This document shows positions 45,102 to 56,902 of a DNA stretch of 64,000 nucleotides, piece after piece (within the stretch, counting starts at the first letter, position 1; every line of letters starts with the position of its first letter). The translations under genes were made by a program, and so were the position numbers. This stretch comes from Absidia repens. Taxonomy: Eukaryota > Mucoromycota > Mucoromycetes > Mucorales > Cunninghamellaceae. Under the pieces are notes generated by a model that saw only the letters and a list, made by a program, of their open reading frames with translations, ran no database searches and was not told where the DNA came from. The stretch lies in the NCBI GenBank assembly GCA_002105175.1, contig MCGE01000060.1:1-64000 (forward strand), written 5' to 3'.

Positions 45102-45551
45102 TTAAACATAAAATGGTACTAATTCAAAACTAAAATGGGATGTCGTCTGTTTCAGGAGAGGTTGGAATGAGGAGGACGGACATACAAAAAAAAAAAAGGA
45201 GGAGGACGGAGGCGGGAAAACAGATCGGTGATGAGCGATATTACATTTGATTTGTTGAATGGGGTGTTGTGCAAAATAAAGAGCCAGTGATGTCGTGAGA
45301 TCGCTTGGAGAGTACAGGAGCAGAGTAACCAAAGGAGGATGGAGTTATCCATGTTTCCTGGAGCAACCAAATTCCGGAGTAAATTGTGGATCATTTGCTG
45401 TTGAGCGGATATCAGTGGCAGAATGGCTTCAAATGCTGCTTCCCATATTGGCCATTTCAAGGGACAAGAGTAGAGCAGAGATCCAAAGTTTCTATATTAG
45501 TAGAGCAGAGACGGTACATTGGTGAACTGTATAGTGGGTATCCAAGGCTTT
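45102..45551 (-). pseudogene. LINE 3' end relic (zf-RVT-like region)
   Basis: The minus strand reads CPLKWPIWEAAFEAILPLIS and later LQAISRHHWLFILHNTPFNK. The pattern C-P-L-K..W followed by a W/HHW helix matches the region after the last zinc finger of the LINEs at 45856-46383 and 55429-56292, but only distantly. It is a truncated remnant of a related family. Confidence 0.35.
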
Positions 45552-45732
45552 TTTTTTTTTTTTTTATAAAATCGCTGATTTATTGAAAATCCGGGGGTGG
45601 ACGAGGTCCGCTACAATCCTACATTAGGAAACTATGACTACAGTGCAAAAACTGAGATTATTTGATGTATCACATGTTTTTGTAGTATATGGATAGGGCT
45701 GTGTGCGGTCGCCAGATTTTCCTCCAGTCTTC
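45552..45732 (-). mobile_element. 3' part of an older LINE interrupted by the 45733-51397 LINE
   Basis: Resembles 56620-56800 (GAAGACTGGA..AAATCTGGCGACC, CACAGCCCTATCCATATAC, TGATACATCAAAT, GGATTGTAGCGG) and ends in a poly-A (T-run at 45551-45567). Its 5' continuation is at 51410-51520, on the other side of the younger insertion. Confidence 0.6.
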
Positions 45733-45744
45733 TTTTTTTTTTTT

Positions 45745-45800
45745 TTTGTTTTTATAGGATTTTATTAGATTGAAGGCCCCTGAGTGAGCTTCAATCTTGA
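45745..45800 (-). other. LINE 3' UTR hairpin
   Basis: The minus strand reads GATTGAAGCTCACTCAGGGG then CCTTCAATC, an inverted repeat (GATTGAAG/CTTCAATC) just before the poly-A. Homologous hairpins (GAAGCCCG..CGGGCCTTC) end other LINE copies at 52925, 53153 and 56337. This is probably the 3' tail recognised by the element RT. Confidence 0.6.
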
Positions 45801-45855
45801 TTTGTCAAGGGCATAATTCTAAAATAGTTAACTATAAATAATTTCTAACCTATAT

Positions 45856-48800
45856 TTATTCTACCAAATTGGGGTCTTGATCTTGATCCGTGTGTTTGGC
45901 AAGATATTCCTCGTACATTGTTGTTATTTCCTGTCCATGAAAGTTTTCACCTTTGTTCCATAATTGTTTACGGAAACGACGGATGGCATGTGTCGTGTTC
46001 CATAGTTCTTCTTTAATATAGCAATGCCAGTGATGTATCCATAGGACTAGAAGGATGTCACTAACATGTATCATGGCTTCTTTGTCAATGGTTTTTCGGA
46101 ATGTGAGGATATCCCAGAGGTCTGCTATGTTGAAATCAAGTTTTACGATTGTCTTGGCTGCGTTCCAGTATGATTTTTTGAGGGGGCATTCGATGATCAT
46201 ATGTTGCGCATCTTCTACTTGTTTGTTGCATATTTTGCACCATCCGGGATTCATACTATCTGGGTTGACATGCCGGAGTGCTTCTTGTGTGGGTAGCTTC
46301 TGAATCAAGAGGCGCCACCAACAGTTTCTTGCACCATGACTGATTGGTGTTCGCCAAAATAGCCGCCATTGTTTCGTTGTCATGAGATTCGCCGGTGGGG
46401 GGCTTTCGGGATTCTCGGATTAGGCAAATGTCGTTTGTTATCTTTGTTTCCAGCCAATTTAGTCTTAGCTGTCCAGTTGATGCTCGATATGGAAGCATGT
46501 CTACAGGTGCTGTTTGCCATTTATTTGGTGGTATTGTGATGGTCCAGTGTTTCAGAGAGTCAATGTTAAACCATGGCAGTTGTGCGATATCCTTTGTTGC
46601 GGCTGTACCATCTATTTGTGCTAGTATGTGCGGGTCCCATTCAAATTCATCGTTAGCTATTTCTTTCCACAGTCTTTTGTATCTGGTGTGGCTATCATCA
46701 TATGTCTTGGTGAAGCTGTTGGTGATTTCCTCAAAAGGGTGTATATCCTTGACCATTGATGTGGGGTCGATTTTCAGGGATTTCTTGTTGTACGATTCAG
46801 GAGTAGCCTTGATGGCTCGGCTCAGGGGAATATATCGTATTATTCGAGCTGACCATGTGGACGAGATAGGAATCGATGGCAACTGTTGTAGTAGGAGTGC
46901 AATGTGTTTGAGGTGAGGAATATTTTTGACCTTTTGGATGTATTGCTTTGGTGCTAGTAGGAAGGGAACAATTGAGTTGTGTCCAGTATGTAGACGGATG
47001 AGTACATTTATCACCCCTGTGAGTGGATTTGGACGTTTATCGGATAGTATTTTTTTAAGGTATACGTTGTGGAGTGCCAAGTGTTGGTCGTCAAGGTGGA
47101 CCAAACCTAGTCCTCCTTTTTCTCTTGGTTTGCTTGCATAAGCCAGAAATGGTCGAGGATAGAACGGTAATACATATGATCGTATTTGTGAGTTGATGTG
47201 CTGCAGCCATTGTTTCGGTACTATGGTGACCCGTAGGATATGCCATAGTCGGGATAGGAGGAGTGAGTTGCATATAATCGATCGACCTTTGACTGATAAG
47301 TTTCGTGCTTTTATCATATTTATGTGGTTTTGGATCTTGTTGGATATGGTGTCTAAGAACTTATCCAATTGGCTTTGGGAAGTGTATATTGGGTAGCCGA
47401 GGTATATGGCTGGCATGTTATGTTTCGAGTCGTGCCAAGTGATACCTTTCGCTGTCGTAATATCAGTCCAGTGTTTATGAGTGTTTCCCGTTAGAGATAG
47501 CATAGTGGTTTTTGACAAGTTGATTTTCGCATTGGAGGCTTTCCCATATTGCTGGAGTAAATGTTGCAGGAGATCCCATTCTTGTGGTGTCCGTAGGAAG
47601 ACCACTAGATCGTCCGCATATGCCAGTAATTTGACTCCCACATTAGATGACTGTGCCAGGTCAGTTGTTGACTGCCAGTGTTTTGTGTCTGGAATGTTGA
47701 TACCCTGTAGTGTCTGGTTAGCTAATATTGATCGTAGCATGGGTTCAAAAGCAATGTTGAATAGGAGTGGGGATAGCGGATCGCCTTGTCGTAAGCCTCT
47801 ACCTTGTCGGAAAGGAGCTGCCAGCCATCCATTTATGGAGATATGGACCCTGGTTTTGAAGAATAAGTCAGACAGTGCTTGAACTAATACTTCTGGGAAC
47901 CCAATGTGAGTCATGACTTGTTCGAGATATTGCGGGTGGACTCGATCATATGCTTTCTCCTGATCAAGGAGGACTGCCACTGATGGGTCGTTGGGAGCTG
48001 TGTGTTGAAGGTGATGCATTAAACTTTGTGTTACCCATCCATTGTCCGATATAAGGCGGTTGTGCATAAAGCCAGTTTGAAAGGGGTTGATGATCTGTGG
48101 TAATACTGTGTGTAATCGGTTGGCTATGATTTTCGTGAATAATTTCGCATCACAATTGATCATAGATAAGGGTCGCCAGTTAGCCAGTAGGTCGCGATCT
48201 CCTTTTTTGAATAACAGGACTGTACGGGTTGCTTGCCAGGAGGAAGGAAAGCTTCCGGTCTGGGCCTCTTGAATGACCTCTGCGAGTAATGTAATGGATT
48301 GTTGATGGTGTCTATCCAGGAATTTATATACTTCAAAACCTAAACCATCTAGGCCTGGGCTCTTCTGTGCAGGTGAATTTTGAATGGCATTACTCACCGA
48401 TTGGCATTGGATAGGTCTTGTGATCATGTTGCTTTGTTGATCGGATATCATGTTTGTTGGTGTAGAAGAAAGTAAAGCTTTTAGTGCAATTGGGTCTTGG
48501 GGTTCTGGTGAATAGAGGTGTTGATAGAATTGCCTTGCTTCTTTGAGGATATCCGATGGCGTGGTGCTATAGACATTGGTCTGTGGATTTCTCAATCGGT
48601 TAATTGTGACTTGGGAAGTCCGTGCTTTCAGAACGCGGAAAAAATATTTTGTATTGTTTTCCCCTTCCTCTGTCCACCTGGTGTTCGTTCTGACAATCAA
48701 TTGTTCCACATCTGTGAGAGTTGCCACTTTAATTTCTTTTTCCACTTCTTCCAGTTGTATCGATGATCGCATTGTCGGTTGATTAAGTAAATTCATTTGT

Positions 48801-49779
48801 TGTTGGTGCAGCATGGCTAGTCGGCTTTTCCTTTTAGAGCTACTTCCTTCCGTGAAACCAATGGCTGTTTTCTTGATTACTGTTTTGAGAGTGTCCCATT
48901 GTAGTTGTTTAGATGTGAAATTTGTAGTTTCCTGGAAGAAAGTATCCAGTGTCTCCACAAGTAGTTCGCAAAAATCCTGTTGTTCCAACAGTTGTGTATT
49001 GAATCGCCAGGTTCCCGGTCCAATATGCGGTTTGTCTAGGTGCAGGATAAGATTGATTTGGGCATGGTCTGTAAATTCCGGTAGAAGGAATCTTTGTGTT
49101 GTACGTCCAATAGAGGGAAGGAGACTTGGATGGCAGAAAATGTAGTCAATGGTAGTACATTGTGTTCCTTGTCTATACGTTGGTTTTGGCTTATAGACGG
49201 CATTAGTGTTTTGTTCTTGTTGTTGAAGAATATCAACATAGCTCTGGTGAAGCCAGTTGGTCCAAGTTTGTAAGTATTCAGGTAATTTTGATGTCCGGTA
49301 CAGGTGGATGTTGAAATCCCCTAATAGTATCCATTGGTACCTTGGATTATTGAGTTGTGGGTGGTTTTGTAGTCTTGCGTAAAAATCCGGTTGATCCGCT
49401 TTTTTCGCTGGAGCATAGATGTTAGCTATGCTAAGTATCTTTGTTGAGGTTGTATTGTCTATAATGTCTGCAGTGAGTATTCGCTGGTCCGGGTAATGCT
49501 GGCGTTATCCAGAGTATACGCGTTATTGAAAACAATTATCGCTGTGTACTTTGTGAATATCGTTGTTGTTTGTGGGAATAGTCTTTTTAATGTTCGGATA
49601 TTTGAGTCTGTTAGGTAGTTGTTTTGGCTTGGGTGTATGTCTTGTAGGCATAGGATGTCGCATGGGTTGTGTTTGGTGGAACGGAGGAATTTCGTGTACA
49701 TTTGTTGGATTTGGTGGTTTTGTGTTTTGAGAATGCTACGAGCATTCAGAGTTGATATATGTATAGGCTGTACAGTCAT
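45856..49779 (-). pseudogene. LINE ORF2: endonuclease - reverse transcriptase, frameshifted
   Basis: It starts at ATG 49779 (MTVQPIHISTLNARS), an APE-type endonuclease beginning. After a frame change near 49460, the endonuclease continues with LSIANIYAPAKKADQPDFY, ILLGDFNIHL, TTIDYIFCHPSL and TDHAQINL. The RT occupies the long open frame 46256-48988: GSFPSSWQATRTVLLFKKGD, AVLLDQEKAYDRVHP, GLRQGDPLSPLLFNIAFE and the catalytic LAYADDLVVFL. A frame change near 46375 leads to the last segment (45856-46383) with a zinc-finger-like CKICNKQVEDAQHMIIECPL. Order and motifs fit Tad/L1-group elements of fungi. At least two frameshifts make this copy inactive if the sequence is right. Confidence 0.85.
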
Positions 49780-49781
49780 AT

Positions 49782-51217
49782 TTAGATACGTTTGGAGGGT
49801 GTTGGGGATCGCGACGTCTTAGTCTTGATTCCAGGGATTTTGAGTTGTCTTTTGCTTAAGGCAAGCGCATCCCGTTTTGTCGTGATTAATTTTTCCTTGT
49901 CTACATCCATCGTTGTACGGACGTTGTAGCTGGCATATTGTGACGCTTCTGTACCATGGAAACTTTTGTCTTGGTCCTGTTCCTGTGTTTCGTCCTGGGT
50001 AGACATAACTTGATCTTCTTCCGCTTGAGGGGTAGAAAGTTGATCATCGCGGGCGGTACTGTAATCCATCGGTTCAGCGTCGACTGCTGGGGCTGGGGTG
50101 GATGTTAGGGAGGTATCGTTATTCTTACTACTACTACTGGATTTTGGTACTATAGGGGACCGTCCCCCTCCTGCGCTATGGGCCTTATAGCCGTCTTTTA
50201 TTTTCTGATCATTTTCTGTGCTGTCATCTTTGTTTTTTTCTGTTTTTTCTGTTTTTCTTCTTTTTCTGTTTCTTTTGTTATTTCTTCTTTTTCTATTTTC
50301 TTTGTTTTTTCTTCTGTTTCTTCATTTTCTTTATTTTTTTCTGTTTTTTGCTTTTTTGTCGCAGGTGTGTCATCCGTATATGTCGATTTTCTAGGGGCTA
50401 AGCTATCTTCGCGGCAATGGCGCGCGATGTGTCCCGAGCCTTGGCAGCGGAAACATTTAAGAGATGCGAGGATTGGGCAATCCCTTTTCAAATGTCCTGC
50501 CTTTCTGCAGTGGTAGCATACTGGTGGTTGGCCACGAAATGTGGTTGGAAGGAATAGGTTCCAGGCACTGAAATATAACATCCGTTGTAATGGTTCAAAT
50601 TCCCCTTGAGTCGGATCAGTGTCAATGAGCGCAGTAATTGCCCCTTCAAATACCCCGCATTGTTTCAAAGTTGAGATTTTGCAAATTTTGCCATATGGGC
50701 TGAGGGAGTCAATAATTTTTTCTTTCAAATCCTTGGAGTCTTCAAATGGTATTCCGGCCACGTGAATCTTGACCATTTTTGGGAGTGCTCCGTTGTCAGC
50801 TCTTGTTGGAATACCCTTGTATTGGTGGTTGCCAATGGGGATACCTTCAGAGATTGCCTTCGTGCTGGCTTCCTTTTTTTCGAATTTTGCTTCTACCATG
50901 AAGGTGCCTGTGCTCCGACCATTATTTGGTTTAATGATCCGGGCTCCTATCATTTTTCCTAGCTTTGCAGTCATTGGACCATATACTTCTGTGGGGTTCG
51001 AGAAGTCTTTTGCCAAAAATTCAAATAGAATCGTGTCATTGTGGAGTGCCATCTCCAGAATACTTTCAGCTCTGTGCACCTTTAAGAGGTCCGCGAGTTC
51101 GTCTACCACATAAAGGTCAGTGATTTCCGTCGTCGCATAGTCATTTCGTTTGTAATTGCTTGATGGGATTTTCATTGCATTTCCCCTCGCTGCAATTTCG
51201 CTCCATGTCGTAGTCAT
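49782..51217 (-). pseudogene. LINE ORF1: gag-like RNA-binding protein, frameshifted near the end
   Basis: ATG 51217 (MTTTWSEIAARGNAMKI). The central region (MVKIHVAGIPFEDSKDLKEK .. ITALIDTD) resembles an RRM-like fold. Two CCHC zinc knuckles follow, CYHCRKAGHLKRDC and CFRCQGSGHIARHC, then a Lys/Glu-rich tail. The first frame stops at 50198. A one-base shift in the A-rich stretch near 50230 would extend it to 49782 (..SPIVPKSSSSSKN .. MDYSTARDDQ .. SRSPTPSKRI), immediately before ORF2. ORF1 proteins package the element RNA. Confidence 0.75.
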
Positions 51218-51409
51218 GGGAAGAAGTGGTTACTTAATAATAAGTGTTTCGAGGTTCTGGGTGTCTTCTGAGCGTAATAGGTGCCTGGGAGAGTAACTTG
51301 TAGGGTTGTATATTCGTAGAGTGTGTTTGTATTGGTTATGTTTGTGCTTAAACGTTTATCCGGCTTAAAAAGTGATGTTTAAGCGAAAGAGCTTTTCCCT
51401 CCAGTCTTC

Positions 51410-51530
51410 AGTGTCAAAACTACATATCCAATAGGTCCAAATTGTTTCCATAACTCTGCTCATCCACGTCAAAATATCTGTCTTTTGTTGATGGTCGAAG
51501 CCACACCGATTTATATAGCTTTTTTTTTGT
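51410..51530 (-). mobile_element. 5' part of the older interrupted LINE fragment
   Basis: The minus strand (TGGACCTATTGGATATGTAG, TTTTGACACTGAAGACTGGA) matches 56575-56632. It continues in 45552-45732 once the younger LINE and one copy of the 12-bp duplication are removed. Confidence 0.6.
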
Positions 51531-52180
51531 TTTTAATCCGATTTATATAGCGTAGTAAGAGCTTGCGTGTTGTTTTGGATATACTGCTGCTGTATATAGT
51601 GATATTTGAATCGTTAATGTGCTTAAATGTTTACCCGACTAAATAATGAAGGTTTTTTGTTTTAGTACTTGCCGGGTTAAAAAGTCACGTGATAAACGTA
51701 TAATGCCAAATAAGAGAGGATTTTCAAAATTATAAACTAAGGAAAAGGTCATGTGAGTTAAATTAAAACATTTTAATCATTTTTATTTATTCCGTTAGGA
51801 GAAAATATTTCCGGTATTTATGTTAATTGCCTTTTCCGGATTTTGCTAATATAGGTAACACACTTTATATGGTATATAGTGATACTTAATAAGGCATGTT
51901 ACCTATGACGAATCGAATTCTGAAATGGAAATTATAACATAAATATTGATATTATTTGTAGGTTACTAGAGTAAATAAAAATAATTAAAATGTTTTAACT
52001 TAATATTACGTGGACTTGTTATGCTGTAGGTACATTTTTTGCAAAATCTTAGTTATCTAAACCTTATGTGACTGTTACGTGACCTTTGTTTTTTCGTGAT
52101 CTTTTTGATCGCTCGGTCAAAACTCTCGTCTGAGCATGATTTTTTAATCCGGATAAACCTTTACGCGTTATACTAATTAC
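51531..52180. other. Intergenic, no gene seen
   Basis: AT-rich (AAAATGTTTTAACTTAATA and similar). A short inverted similarity (TTAAAACATTTTAATCATTTTTATTTA at about 51760 and its approximate reverse complement at 51975) suggests a small MITE of roughly 250 bp. The ends were not defined. Confidence 0.3.
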
Positions 52181-52189
52181 GCCTGCAGC

Positions 52190-52405
52190 AACTAGCAATA
52201 AAACGACATGACACGGGCCTTCAATTAAACGAATTCATCCTCCCGCTGGGTAGGATGGAATAAAGGAATACATTTCGAAGACTTTCACAACGCCCCATAG
52301 CTTATAGCACGATCATCGTAGTTTAAAGTATTTTTTTTTAACTTAATTTGAAGGTCGTGGCTCAAGAGTCACAAACCTCAATAAAATCTCTTTATATACA
52401 AAAAA
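52190..52405 (+). mobile_element. LINE 3' tail fragments
   Basis: A partial tail (ACACGGGCCTTCAATTAAACG) lies at 52211-52231. A second diverged tail (TTGAAGGTCGTGGCTCAAG..AATAAAATCTC plus A-run) lies at 52349-52410. Both resemble the hairpin tails at 52925 and 56337. Confidence 0.45.
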
Positions 52406-52499
52406 AAAAATCATCCTCCGAAAATACCACTAGCGATTCCCTTGAACTGGTGCATCTCATCAGCAGTATATAAAAAAGAAAAAAAAAACAGCAGTATAG

Positions 52500-52985
52500 A
52501 AATCCTTCTACCATGTCCCACAGAAGCACGACTATTTGCTCCTCCATGGCTCCCTCTCCACCAATGAAAGATTATTCCGATTCGCCGTACGCAATGCCTC
52601 CATTGACCATTGGCAAGCGCTGACCTTCACATCACCGGTATCAAGCTGCACTCTGATTACTTTGACAGACATTTTGCTCACATTGTGGCGTTATCTCTGG
52701 CGATGTACCATTGACGCAAAGACTGGAACAACACGCAAGCCATCCGTGCGCTACGTTTCCTCAAGTGGATGAAAGGTGAACACTTTCCAAGTGACGCTTA
52801 TGTTGCTAGTAGGGAAGCAATGATAGCCTCTAGATCGGAATTATTAAAAGATAATGCTTAGAATAGGATGTCCCCTCCCCTAAGCTATAGTATAGCAACT
52901 ATTTTGCAAATCAAATAATTGAAGCCCGTGCACGGGCCTTCACTTAAATAAATTTATTATACAAAAAAAAAAAGATTAAATAAAT
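52500..52985 (+). pseudogene. 5'-truncated LINE copy with hairpin tail
   Basis: A readable fragment (ITLTDILLTLWRYLWRCTID, then in another frame NNTQAIRALRFLKWMKGEHF) corresponds to the region after the zinc finger of LINE ORF2 (DILLVLWIHHWHCYIKEELW, NTTHAIRRFRKQLW). Frame changes are present. It ends in TTGAAGCCCGTGCACGGGCC, an AATAAA-like signal and an A-run. Confidence 0.6.
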
Positions 52986-53009
52986 TTATTTTAAAAAAAA
53001 AAGAAAAAA

Positions 53010-53215
53010 AAGCCGTACGCAATGCCCGAATATGCAATTTTTGCCACGCTGCGGTTGAAGACGAAGTTAGAAATTGATTGTAGTTTTCCCTTTTAGAATT
53101 ATGAATACAAAACAAAACCCCCTTTTACAATTATGCCCTTGAAAAATCAAAGATTGAAGCCCGCTCACGGGCCTTCAACCTAATAAAGCCTATTAATACC
53201 AAAAAAAAATTCGTA
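53010..53215 (+). mobile_element. LINE 3' end fragment(s) with hairpin tail
   Basis: CCGTACGCAATGCCCGAATA and TGCAATTTTTGCCACGCTGC resemble 56402-56431 (the CNFCH zinc-finger codons of a second LINE family). They are followed by GATTGAAGCCCGCTCACGGG, AATAAAG and an A-run. It appears to be a chimaera of two families. Confidence 0.5.
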
Positions 53216-53283
53216 TTCAGCCCGCCGTTTAAAAACAAAAAAAAAAGTATTCAGCCCGCCCAGATGAAGGATTTTTTGTTTGA

Positions 53284-55118
53284 ACAACACGACAGGTTGT
53301 TGTATCCAAGGATATCTACAACCAAGACCAACGCCGGTGTGGCGGAAAACATAAGGATGAACGTCTGGAAGAGCAAATCAATGTGATGAAAGACTACGGA
53401 TTCATTTTTCATCCTAAAAAAGATGAAAATGGTGTGCTCCGTCTACTGCTGATTTTACTCCCTGACAACATCCCGCTAATCCATCGATTTGGAGGAGTAT
53501 TGATCATGGACTCGACATATAGTACCAATAACCTAAAACTCCACTTTTCAACATTGTTGGGTTCACCAATCTGGGCAACAAAAATCTCTCAACATTTATT
53601 GCAGCATCTGCTATAATGATCAGTGAAACAGCTGTGAATTATACATGGATCTTGGAAAAATTCAAGGATACTGTTTGGGGCGATAAGCCTACCGCTGTCA
53701 AGGTAAATTTAACGCTTCATTATTTGAGCGACCTGGTTACCTCCCCGCCTTAAAGAAAAAGCATAACAATAACAATGGGTTTTTGATATTGTACCATAGA
53801 TTATTATGAGCGATCAAGATGCAGGTGAAGCAAATGCGATCAAGAAAGTCTTCCCCGACACTAAGCATATGCTGTGTACATGGCATATTATGGAGAATTT
53901 TACCGCAAATTATAAGAACGCTTTTAAGCATGATAACGGTAGACGGGTAAGGAATGATATACAATAATTTACTCTACTATAACAATTTTTGAAACTGAGA
54001 AACTAAATTATAATTACGTATAAATTATTCAATTAGGACACGAAGAAAGAAAATCAATGCCACACCATTATCAACGACTTATTTTACAAGAAAACTCAGA
54101 CAAATTTCATGCGAAATGCTCAGGAGCTTCGGTCACTTTTCTCGCAATCATCTTCTCCAGAAAAGCAAAAATCACTGAATGACCAACTCAGCAAGTAAGT
54201 TGTTAAATAAATCATAAAACGTTTACGTTACTATTAGCTAATCAACTATTATACTGTAATGATATTTAGACTTCTTGCCATTAAAGAAAAATGGGGAGGT
54301 CCATGGTGTGCAACCATGCGTACATATGGTACAAGAAGAAGTCAAAGTGTTGAAAGTGCACACTCTTCTCTCAAAACAAGAATTGGTAGAAATGTTTTGC
54401 TGCCCATATTATTAGATATTGTTAAACAGTGGATGAATAATAAGGTATTTTTTTTGGAAATATAGAGCAGTTTATAGTCTACTTTGTAGATGTAATTATC
54501 TCACATTTACCCTTTTATTCTGTATTATTCGTTTGCATAGTGCCGTGATTATGAAGCAAAAAAAAACAAACAGAAATGCTATCTATACCAGTGAACATGT
54601 CAAACCAATCTGGTTTCGAAAATCTCTTGGGAAAAATATCTCATTTTGCATTGCGACTTACATTCAATGAATTTCTGATGAAGGATTTGGTCGACCAAAA
54701 AGTTGATTGTCATTGCTATTTTCAAGCAACTTACGGACTACCATGCGGACACACTTTCCCGCCAACCCTCAACGTTGACGAAATTGATATGTTTTGGCAT
54801 TTGAAAGATGGTAACCTTTTTTCGAAAAAAAAAAGAAAATTGCAATTTACAATAATAATCTTATACTTTTTTATTGTCATATTCAGAAGAAAAATTCAAC
54901 AATGATATTGCCCCTGGACTGGAATCATGGATGGACCTGCTCAAGCTCACAGACACCATCAAGTGCACTCTGAAAACCAGTCCCTGCATGATGACCTTAT
55001 GTGTATTGGCTACTAAACTACCAATTCCCCCAAAACTGGACCCTCTCAAGGATAACGGGAAGATTGAAACACCGCCAACAGATATGTACAATGTACTATA
55101 TGCCAAACAAGGACCTTG
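53284..55118 (+). pseudogene. MULE (FAR1/MuDR-type) transposase, intron-containing and frameshifted
   Basis: Exons about 53284-53702, 53800-53946, 54037-54194, 54270-54444, 54542-54810 and a last one after an acceptor near 54887. Introns are GT..AG and of 70-100 bp. DDE landmarks are IMDSTYSTNNLKL (first Asp), IIMSDQDAGEANAI with CTWH (second Asp and the CxxH-type pair), and SVESAHSSLKTRIG (Glu). A SWIM-type zinc finger CHCYFQATYGLPCGH follows. Two frame changes are needed: near 53555, and in the A-run near 54560. The N-terminal zinc finger is missing and the 5' end abuts LINE tails. No terminal inverted repeats were found, so it is a dead transposase gene. Confidence 0.75.
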
Positions 55119-55119
55119 A

Positions 55120-56390
55120 GGATATGGTCCCCTCACTGGTGTTATCAATATCTTGATCCGCTTGCATACAGGTCATCACTCTCTGCTTCCGTTCCTAATG
55201 GCACCGAAACAATACATTCACAAAGTCAAACAGATCCCACACCTACGCCATCTGGCTCTTCTACTCCACCGTCTCCCACCAGTTGTAGCACACCCCACAT
55301 GGCCTCCTCGAACGACCAGGTACATCCCCCTTTGGAAAGTCTTACATCCTACATCTCAAGATGTTTCCCAGTCCATCAAACACAGGGCGCCCTGAGCGGT
55401 AGTAAAGGACATACAACCATACGACGACTTGACGGGGACATACACTTGGCCAATCAATCCAGACCATACCAAGTACAGAGCGCTCTGGCAAGATCTTAGC
55501 GAATACCGGCTCGAATGGGATCCAATAGTACAAAGTCAACTTCTGAGCAATTACAACAGACCAGACTCTACAACACTAGCATGGTTTAACATCAATTCCT
55601 TAGCCCACTGGAAAATCACAATCCCGATATACGAACGGATTAAGGAACCTTTTGACATGGAACCATATCTGGCCACGACAAGCTACCTCCGGCTCATATG
55701 GATGCAAAGTGATAAGGAAGCTAGAAGCCTGCCAAAACCTCGGCCGCCATACGATTTTTCCCTTGCTGCTAAAATGACCACGAAACAAGGGAAACTGTTC
55801 TGGCGTTTACCAGTGACCCATGGTGTACGCACTGTCTGGTGTCGTTTGCTTACGCAAAAGCTATCGACACAAGAAGCCCTCAGACATATACATACAGAAA
55901 CGGAAAATTCGGGTATGTGCAAGATCTGCGACAAGTTTATAGAAGACGATTATCATATGATATATGACTGCTCTCTGAAATCCTCCTTCTGGAACGCCGC
56001 CAAGCACCTCCTTGGAATGGAACTGGTGGGGCATGAGATCTATCAAGCGTTGACCTTCGGGAAATAAGTGGATGACCAAGTACTGATCCACCTGGGTGAT
56101 ACCCTACGGGCCATCTGGATACACCACTGGTTCTGTATGATAGAAGAATACCCATGGAACAACACTCATGCTATGCGACAATTAAGACAACAACTATGGC
56201 AGAAAGGAGAAAATCACCACTCCGATGCCATGATTTCCCAATATGAAACGCCCACAGCTAACGAGGTCTCCGCCGACGCTGATATAGAATAGAACAATTA
56301 TGCCCTTTAGTATGATTTATTTATGACAATATGTTGGAGCCCGCTCACGGGCCTTCAACAAATAAAGTTTATTTTTTAAAAAAAAAAATG
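55120..56390 (+). mobile_element. 5'-truncated LINE (RT C-terminus to tail)
   Basis: Starts inside ORF2 at LTGVINILIRLHTGHHSLLP, the equivalent of LTGVINVLIRLHTGHNSIVP in the 45733-51397 LINE. A frame change near 55400 leads to the main frame 55429-56067 (YRALWQDLSEYRLEWDPIVQ .. MTTKQGKLFWRLPVTHGVRT), with a zinc-finger-like CKICDKFIEDDYHMIYDCSL. A stop at 56065-56067 is followed by a continuing frame to 56292. It ends in GAGCCCGCTCACGGGCCTTC and an A-run at 56378-56388. 5' truncation is the usual outcome of target-primed reverse transcription. Confidence 0.8.
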
Positions 56391-56808
56391 CTCCTGATCC
56401 AATATGCAATTTTTGCCACGCTACTGTTGAAGACGAAGTCCACTTCTTTTTGGAATGTCCCGTTAAGACCACTTGACTAGGCCTTTCTTTCCCGCCCTCA
56501 CAACAAGCCCTCCATTCATATCTTCTGCGGCCCACAACGTAAGACATAAATGTATTGACACGGATGGGCAGGGTTATAGAAGCAATCTGGACCTACCATT
56601 GGATGTGTAGTTTTGACACCGAAGACTGGAAGTAAATCTGGCGACCACGCACAGCCCTATCCATATACAACAAAAGACATATGATACATCAAATAGAATC
56701 AGTTTTTTGCACTGTAGCCATAGTCTCCTAATTTAGGATTGTAGCGGTGATTGTCCACACCCGGATTTTTTAAAAAACCAGCCATTTTATACAAAAAAAA
56801 AAAAAAAT
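56391..56808 (+). mobile_element. 3' end of a second LINE family
   Basis: Begins in a zinc-finger codon run (CNFCHATVEDEVHFFLECPV) and passes through WTYHWMCSFDTEDWK. It ends with the 3' UTR shared with 45552-45732 and an A-run at 56794-56808. It contains stops and lies directly behind the poly-A of the preceding LINE. Confidence 0.6.
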
Positions 56809-56902
56809 GATATTGACCATGAAGGCGCAATAAAAAAGTTCGAACAATAATCGAAGATGTCCCTGCTTCCCCCCTTCGTGAACTGATTGTAAACATCGAA
56901 GA

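Larger units (their letters stand above)
45733..51397 (-). mobile_element. Full-length non-LTR retrotransposon (LINE), 5.66 kb
   Basis: Flanked by a 12-bp target-site duplication CCTCCAGTCTTC (45721-45732 and 51398-51409). It contains ORF1 (RNA-binding, zinc knuckles) and ORF2 (endonuclease, RT, zinc-finger C-terminus), then a 3' UTR hairpin and a poly-A tail (T-run at 45733-45747 on the plus strand). It inserted into an older LINE of another family. Several frameshifts in ORF1 and ORF2 suggest it is now defective or that homopolymers were misread. Confidence 0.85.

Noticed and set aside
50178..50516. Plus-strand Phe/Ser-rich ORF resembling a membrane protein
   Set aside because: It is the antisense of the Lys/Glu-rich tail and zinc knuckles of LINE ORF1.
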